A model generated the notes under the pieces. That model worked only from the letters and a program-made list of their open reading frames with translations. It ran no database searches and had not been told where the DNA came from. A stretch of DNA of 64,000 nucleotides from Paenibacillus oralis (lineage in GTDB: Bacteria; Bacillota; Bacilli; Paenibacillales; Paenibacillaceae), in the NCBI RefSeq assembly GCF_003863965.1, contig NZ_RRCN01000001.1, positions 2,614,527-2,678,526 on the forward strand, read 5' to 3'. Made by a program: the position numbers and the translations under genes. Shown one piece after another: positions 60,607 to 64,000 of this stretch (position 1 is its first letter; each line of letters opens with the position of its first letter).

Positions 60607-61650
60607 TTACTCGGCAGGCAAAAACTCGTTTGTAAACGCGGCATCAACATCAATCGGCTTCTCCAGCAGCCCGCGCTCGTGCATCCAGTCGGAGTAGTTC
60701 TGCCACACTTCTTTTTTCTGCTCGCCCCAGCGGGCCGCGTCATCCCGGTATTTCGGGCTAAGCCACTTCTGGCTGGCGACGACCAGGTCATGGTCGAGTT
60801 CAGGTACGGCCTTCAGCAAAATTTGCGCCGCTTCTTCCGGATGATCGATGGCGTAATTGTATCCTTTGGACACGGCGCGCATAAACGACTTGACCAGCTC
60901 GGGATCGTTTGCGATCGTCTTCTCGTTCGTCACGATAACGGGCGTGTAATAGTCGAGCTTATCCGAGTAGTCCTTGACGTACAACATATCGAGCGGCTCG
61001 CCTCGAAGCTCCGCTTCAATGCCGGTCCAGGCGTAAAAAATCCAGGCGAAGTCGATGTCGCGCTTCACGGCGGTGAAGTAGTCGGCATCTCCGATGTTGA
61101 GGAATTTGACTTTGCCGACGTCGGCGCCTTCCAGGTCCATGATGGATTTCATGACGGCTTCTTCTACCGGAGACCCCCATCCGCCGTAAGTTTTGCCTTC
61201 AAAATCTTTCGGCGATTTGATGTTTTTGCCGGCCGGAGCGGCGAAGCCGGAGGTGTTGTGCTGAATAACGGCCGCGATCGATACGAGCGGAACGCCTTGC
61301 GTCCGGCTTTGCGTGACGTTCTCCTGCACGCTGACGCCAAACGGCGCCTCGCCGGAAGCGACCATCGCTTCCGCGCCGCCGGAGCCCGGGAGCACGATAT
61401 CCACGTTCAGGCCTTCCTCTTCAAAATAGCCCAGCTCTTTGGCGGCGTATAAGCCGGTGTGGTTCGTGTTGGGGCTCCAGTCGAGCACGAGCTTAATGTC
61501 ACGCGGCGCCTTGGCGCCTCCATTGTCCGCAGCGGCACCCGCGGACGAATTGCCCCCGTTGCCGCCGGCAGCTTGGCCGCCGCAGCCGGCCAGGACCAGC
61601 AGGAGGCAGGATAGGACCGCCGCGAGGGAAGCCCGCATGTTTTTTTTCAC
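60607..61650 (-). CDS. thiY: thiamine-precursor ABC transporter substrate-binding lipoprotein
   Basis: 347 residues. Lipoprotein signal with LAGC, a Gly/Ser-rich linker, then an NMT1/ThiY-like domain (KLVLDWSPNTNHTGLYAAKELGYFEEEGLNVDIVLPG). ThiY binds formylaminopyrimidine, a thiamine breakdown product salvaged for synthesis. First gene after a TPP riboswitch, confirming the pathway. Confidence 0.92.
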   Translation of the reverse strand: MKKNMRASLAAVLSCLLLVLAGCGGQAAGGNGGNSSAGAAADNGGAKAPRDIKLVLDWSPNTNHTGLYAAKELGYFEEEGLNVDIVLPGSGGAEAMVASGEAPFGVSVQENVTQSRTQGVPLVSIAAVIQHNTSGFAAPAGKNIKSPKDFEGKTYGGWGSPVEEAVMKSIMDLEGADVGKVKFLNIGDADYFTAVKRDIDFAWIFYAWTGIEAELRGEPLDMLYVKDYSDKLDYYTPVIVTNEKTIANDPELVKSFMRAVSKGYNYAIDHPEEAAQILLKAVPELDHDLVVASQKWLSPKYRDDAARWGEQKKEVWQNYSDWMHERGLLEKPIDVDAAFTNEFLPAE

Positions 61651-61742
61651 AGCAATATCTCTCCCTTTTTAATGTTAAATTTCCGCAGTTTGTTCATTTA
61701 ACCTGGAAGCTCCGAAACCTTCCGGACGTAAGGTCCAGACAA

Positions 61743-61770
61743 CAAAAAAAACGTCCCGGTCGGGACGCTG
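61743..61770 (-). terminator. riboswitch-controlled attenuator before thiY
   Basis: CGTCCCGACCGGGACG followed by eight T residues on the minus strand, between the TPP riboswitch and thiY. The likely off-switch. Confidence 0.85.
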
Positions 61771-61810
61771 ATAGGCTGGCGGAATGACATGAATTGATGT
61801 TCCATCCATA

Positions 61811-61907
61811 ACGGCTCCCTACGCTGGCATTATCCAGATCAGGTTAAAGGGTCAGTATCTTGAAGGGACACAATCTCAGCCGGCCGATTCCAGCACCCCT
61901 GAACTAT
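61811..61907 (-). ncRNA. TPP riboswitch (THI element)
   Basis: Minus strand carries CAGGGGTGC, GGCTGAGA, ACCTGATCTGG and AATGCCAGCGTAGGGA in order: the conserved thi-box elements. TPP binding should favour the downstream terminator and turn off thiY-thiX-thiZ. Confidence 0.95.
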
Positions 61908-62053
61908 TCAACTGTGGATTTTAATAGTCATTATAATTTCCCCCGGCCCGTCTGTCCAGTTGGCAAAGGGAATCGGCTTGAAATATCAGGAGATTTGCGT
62001 TTTATTTGGTAAACCGTTATAATTGAATCAGCTTATGATTCGAGAACGCAGTA

Positions 62054-62116
62054 TTCACACATTGAAAAGAGTGTCACTTTATATATGGAACTTTTTTCAA
62101 TGTGTGAATTTTTTTT
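62054..62116 (+). terminator. first leader terminator upstream of ydjO
   Basis: TTCACACATTGAAAA pairs with TTTTCAATGTGTGAA, followed by eight T residues on the plus strand. No plus-strand gene ends before it, so it probably works as an attenuator. Confidence 0.75.
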
Positions 62117-62129
62117 AGATAGGCATTAC

Positions 62130-62168
62130 GCTCTTGGTGCGCCCATTTTTGCGCCAGGAGCCGTTTTT
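62130..62168 (+). terminator. second leader hairpin upstream of ydjO
   Basis: GCTCTTGGTGCG pairs with TGCGCCAGGAGC through several G-U pairs in RNA, then CCGTTTTTATT. Tandem with the previous terminator, 70 bp before ydjO. Confidence 0.6.
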
Positions 62169-62241
62169 ATTCAGCTCATATAAGCGGCGCTTGGCTGCTT
62201 GCCGAATTGGTTGACCAACATCCATTTTGAGGAGGAAAAAG

Positions 62242-62454
62242 ATGAGCTACCGTAAAAAACCGTTGGAGGAAATTCCCGAGGAGAACACGCCGGTCTGGTC
62301 TTGCATCAGCGAGGATTGCAATGGCTGGATGCGGGATAATTTTACGTTCGATTATACGCCGGTGTGTCCTTTATGCTCTTCGGAAATGGAGAAGGGGATG
62401 AGGATGCTGCCTCAACTGAAGAATCCCACTTTCGATCCGAGAACGTCTTCTTAG
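62242..62454 (+). CDS. ydjO: YdjO-family cold-inducible protein
   Basis: 70 residues. Four cysteines in C-(4)-C...CPLC spacing (WSCISEDCNGW ... VCPLCSSEM) suggest a small zinc ribbon. WSCISEDCNGWMRDNF is characteristic of the YdjO family, described as cold-inducible. GAGGAGG precedes the ATG. The long leader with tandem hairpins suggests RNA-level temperature or antitermination control. Confidence 0.85.
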   Translation: MSYRKKPLEEIPEENTPVWSCISEDCNGWMRDNFTFDYTPVCPLCSSEMEKGMRMLPQLKNPTFDPRTSS

Positions 62455-62484
62455 GCGTAATCCGATAAATACCCTACTTGTCCC

Positions 62485-62530
62485 AAATAGCCGCGTTCGC
62501 CATGAAGCGAATGCGGCTGTTTGCCGTTTT
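62485..62530 (+). terminator. terminator of ydjO
   Basis: AAATAGCCGC-TTCGC pairs with GCGAA-GCGGCTGTTT, then GCCGTTTT. Confidence 0.7.
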
Positions 62531-62626
62531 GTGGGAGCCGGGAGAAAAAGATTGCATCTCCATTTAAAATCTAATATGTTGGAGGTACTACACGAAAAAC
62601 AACCAGAAGGGGGGAATTGCCCGCCT

Positions 62627-64000
62627 ATGCATGGAAATTACAAGGTGGCATCACAGGTTTTCGACATTCCCTCCGGAAGCAAGCAAAGAAAATTGGCGGT
62701 TTTTCTGGCCATTTTGATCGTGGCCGTGTCGATGGCGGCGATTCCGCTCGGCATAAGAAATTCGCCCGGGTTGGAGCTTTTTTTTGCCGCTGCCATCGCC
62801 TGGCTCATATTCGGGGATCTGCTTACCGCTTTTATTGTCTACGGTCAATACCGGGCGTCCGGAATTCCGTCGCTGCTGGTGTTGTCCTGCACTTACCTGT
62901 TTACCGGAATCATTACCGCTGCGCATATTATTACGTTTCCGGGGCTGTTTTCCGATGCCTGGTATTTCGGCGAGCGCAGTCAGGCTGCGGGATGGTTGTG
63001 GGTGTTTTGGCACAGCGGATTTTCTTTGGGGATTTTGCTGTACGTGTTCACACAATCGATATGGCCAAAGCCGATCGAGAAAAAAGAGCATATTTTCAAT
63101 TGGGGCGCGGCGGGCATTTCGTTTACTTTGCTGCTTGCGCTTGGCATTATTGAATTGTCGGTCCTCGGGGAGCGGGCGCTGCCCGAAATTATACGTCACA
63201 GCGATTACCGGCAGTTAAATTCGTCCGGGATCGGCCCTGCCGTATGGCTGCTGAACTTGGCGGCACTGATCGTGATGGCCTGGAGAAACAAAGGCCACAC
63301 GGTACTGCACTTGTGGCTGACGGTGGCGATCGTTGCGCTTATGATGGACGTAACGCTGACCTTGCTGGTCGGCACCCGGTTTTCGCTCGGCTGGTACTTG
63401 GCCAAAATTAATTCGGTCATTGCGGCAATGGCCGTAATCTGCTCGGTGGTGAACGAGGTGAACCGGCTGTTTATCCGGCTTTCGGAACAACACCGGCAAT
63501 TGATTGAGTCCGGCTTCGAGCTGGAGAAAGCCAACGAGAAATTAACCCGGCTGACCCAATTGGACGGATTGACCGGAATTCCGAACCGCCGCCGTTTTGA
63601 TGAGATTTTGTCGCGGGAAATGGCCTCGCCGGGGGGGAGATCGACGTCCTTGTCGCTGCTTATCATCGATGTGGATTGCTTTAAAGCCTACAATGATCAC
63701 TATGGACATCAGGGCGGGGACGAGGTGCTGCGTTCCATCGCCCAAACGATCCACAAAAGGGTGCAAGCGTTGGGCGGGTTTGCGGCGCGTTACGGCGGGG
63801 AGGAATTTGTCGTGGTCTTGTCGGATTGTGACGACCGCCAAACCCGGAATATAGCGGAGAAGCTTCGCAGGGCGGTGTCCGGGTTGGCCATCCCCCATGA
63901 AGTTTCCGCGGTTTCCGGCTGCGTCACGATCAGCATCGGGGGCTGCTGCATTTCGCCGCTTGATCCGGTCAGCGGGCAGGATTTGATCGGCTGCGCCGAC
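62627..64000 (+). CDS. MASE4-GGDEF diguanylate cyclase, C-terminus beyond window
   Basis: About 458 residues are visible. An N-terminal MASE4-like membrane domain of about eight spans (residues 20-270; GDLLTAFIVYGQYRASG, WLWVFWHSGFSLGIL) leads through a helix into GGDEF (from LTRLTQLDGLTGIPNRRRFDE, about 304). The active site reads ARYGGEEFVVV, so synthesis of cyclic di-GMP is expected. It opens in an ATG after GGGGGG. Together with the HD-GYP gene at 58.1 kb, both arms of cyclic-di-GMP turnover are present within 6 kb. Confidence 0.9.
   Translation, partial: MHGNYKVASQVFDIPSGSKQRKLAVFLAILIVAVSMAAIPLGIRNSPGLELFFAAAIAWLIFGDLLTAFIVYGQYRASGIPSLLVLSCTYLFTGIITAAHIITFPGLFSDAWYFGERSQAAGWLWVFWHSGFSLGILLYVFTQSIWPKPIEKKEHIFNWGAAGISFTLLLALGIIELSVLGERALPEIIRHSDYRQLNSSGIGPAVWLLNLAALIVMAWRNKGHTVLHLWLTVAIVALMMDVTLTLLVGTRFSLGWYLAKINSVIAAMAVICSVVNEVNRLFIRLSEQHRQLIESGFELEKANEKLTRLTQLDGLTGIPNRRRFDEILSREMASPGGRSTSLSLLIIDVDCFKAYNDHYGHQGGDEVLRSIAQTIHKRVQALGGFAARYGGEEFVVVLSDCDDRQTRNIAEKLRRAVSGLAIPHEVSAVSGCVTISIGGCCISPLDPVSGQDLIGCAD

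Overview
The window reads as chromosome of a Gram-positive, moderately GC-rich soil Firmicute, most likely Paenibacillus or a close relative. The reasons are strong AGGAGG ribosome-binding sites with many GTG/TTG starts, YesM/YesN two-component pairs next to sugar ABC transporters, a QoxABCD quinol oxidase, CsoR/CopZ/CopA copper control, a YdjO-type cold protein and MASE4-GGDEF signalling. The genus is an inference; no rRNA or marker gene is present.

Layout. 1-9.7 kb: a maltodextrin locus (partial beta-phosphoglucomutase, LacI-type regulator, cyclomaltodextrinase, divergent MdxEFG-type ABC importer) with CAAACGTTTG-type operators, interrupted by a complete IS256-family element with an 8-bp target duplication. 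10-16 kb: TcyP-type cystine symporter, an orphan PilB/GspE ATPase and a shortened prepilin peptidase with a glycine-rich minisatellite linker. 15.8-22 kb: WYL regulator divergent from a UvrA-like ATPase, NfeD plus an SPFH/QmcA-like protein behind a sigma-W-like promoter, and PspA/PspC envelope-stress genes. 22-25.4 kb: flavin reductase, glycerophosphodiesterase and MFS transporter. 25.6-27.8 kb: an AT-rich decayed island with a deleted HTH regulator, a frameshifted VgrG/Pvc8-like remnant, an XRE repressor and a DUF6809 gene. 27.9-40.7 kb: copper and respiration (YcnI, CopC-CopD fusion, DAP dehydrogenase, QoxABCD, CsoR, CopZ, CopA). 41.4-43 kb: a three-gene SPFH / ribbon-helix-helix / unknown operon. 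43.4-51.6 kb: YesM-YesN system, ABC sugar importer and a DUF5060/DUF4038-type glycoside hydrolase. 52-56.6 kb: MocR regulator divergent from a LysE exporter, NfrA-type nitroreductase, TatD-like hydrolase. 56.7-58.7 kb: a tyrosine recombinase gene bracketed by a 27-bp perfect inverted repeat, then an HD-GYP protein. 58.7-62 kb: a TPP-riboswitch-controlled ThiXYZ operon with a thiamine-binding protein. 62-64 kb: YdjO behind tandem leader terminators, and a partial MASE4-GGDEF diguanylate cyclase.

Two things stand out. First, thirteen intergenic repeat elements of several sequence families (TGCAAAAGTGCA, AATA-N17-TATT, TAACGG...TTATTT, ATTGGA-N4/5-TCCAAT) share one architecture: four short quasi-palindromic boxes spaced about 51 / 59-73 / 51 bp, close to whole helical turns in most families. 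They lie only between genes and occupy many of the longer gaps. I cannot name a described element with this plan. Second, the recombinase gene between two inverted copies of a dyad site looks like a self-inverting cassette that could switch outward transcription between the TatD-like gene on its left and the HD-GYP gene on its right.

No tRNA, rRNA, CRISPR array or replication origin was seen.
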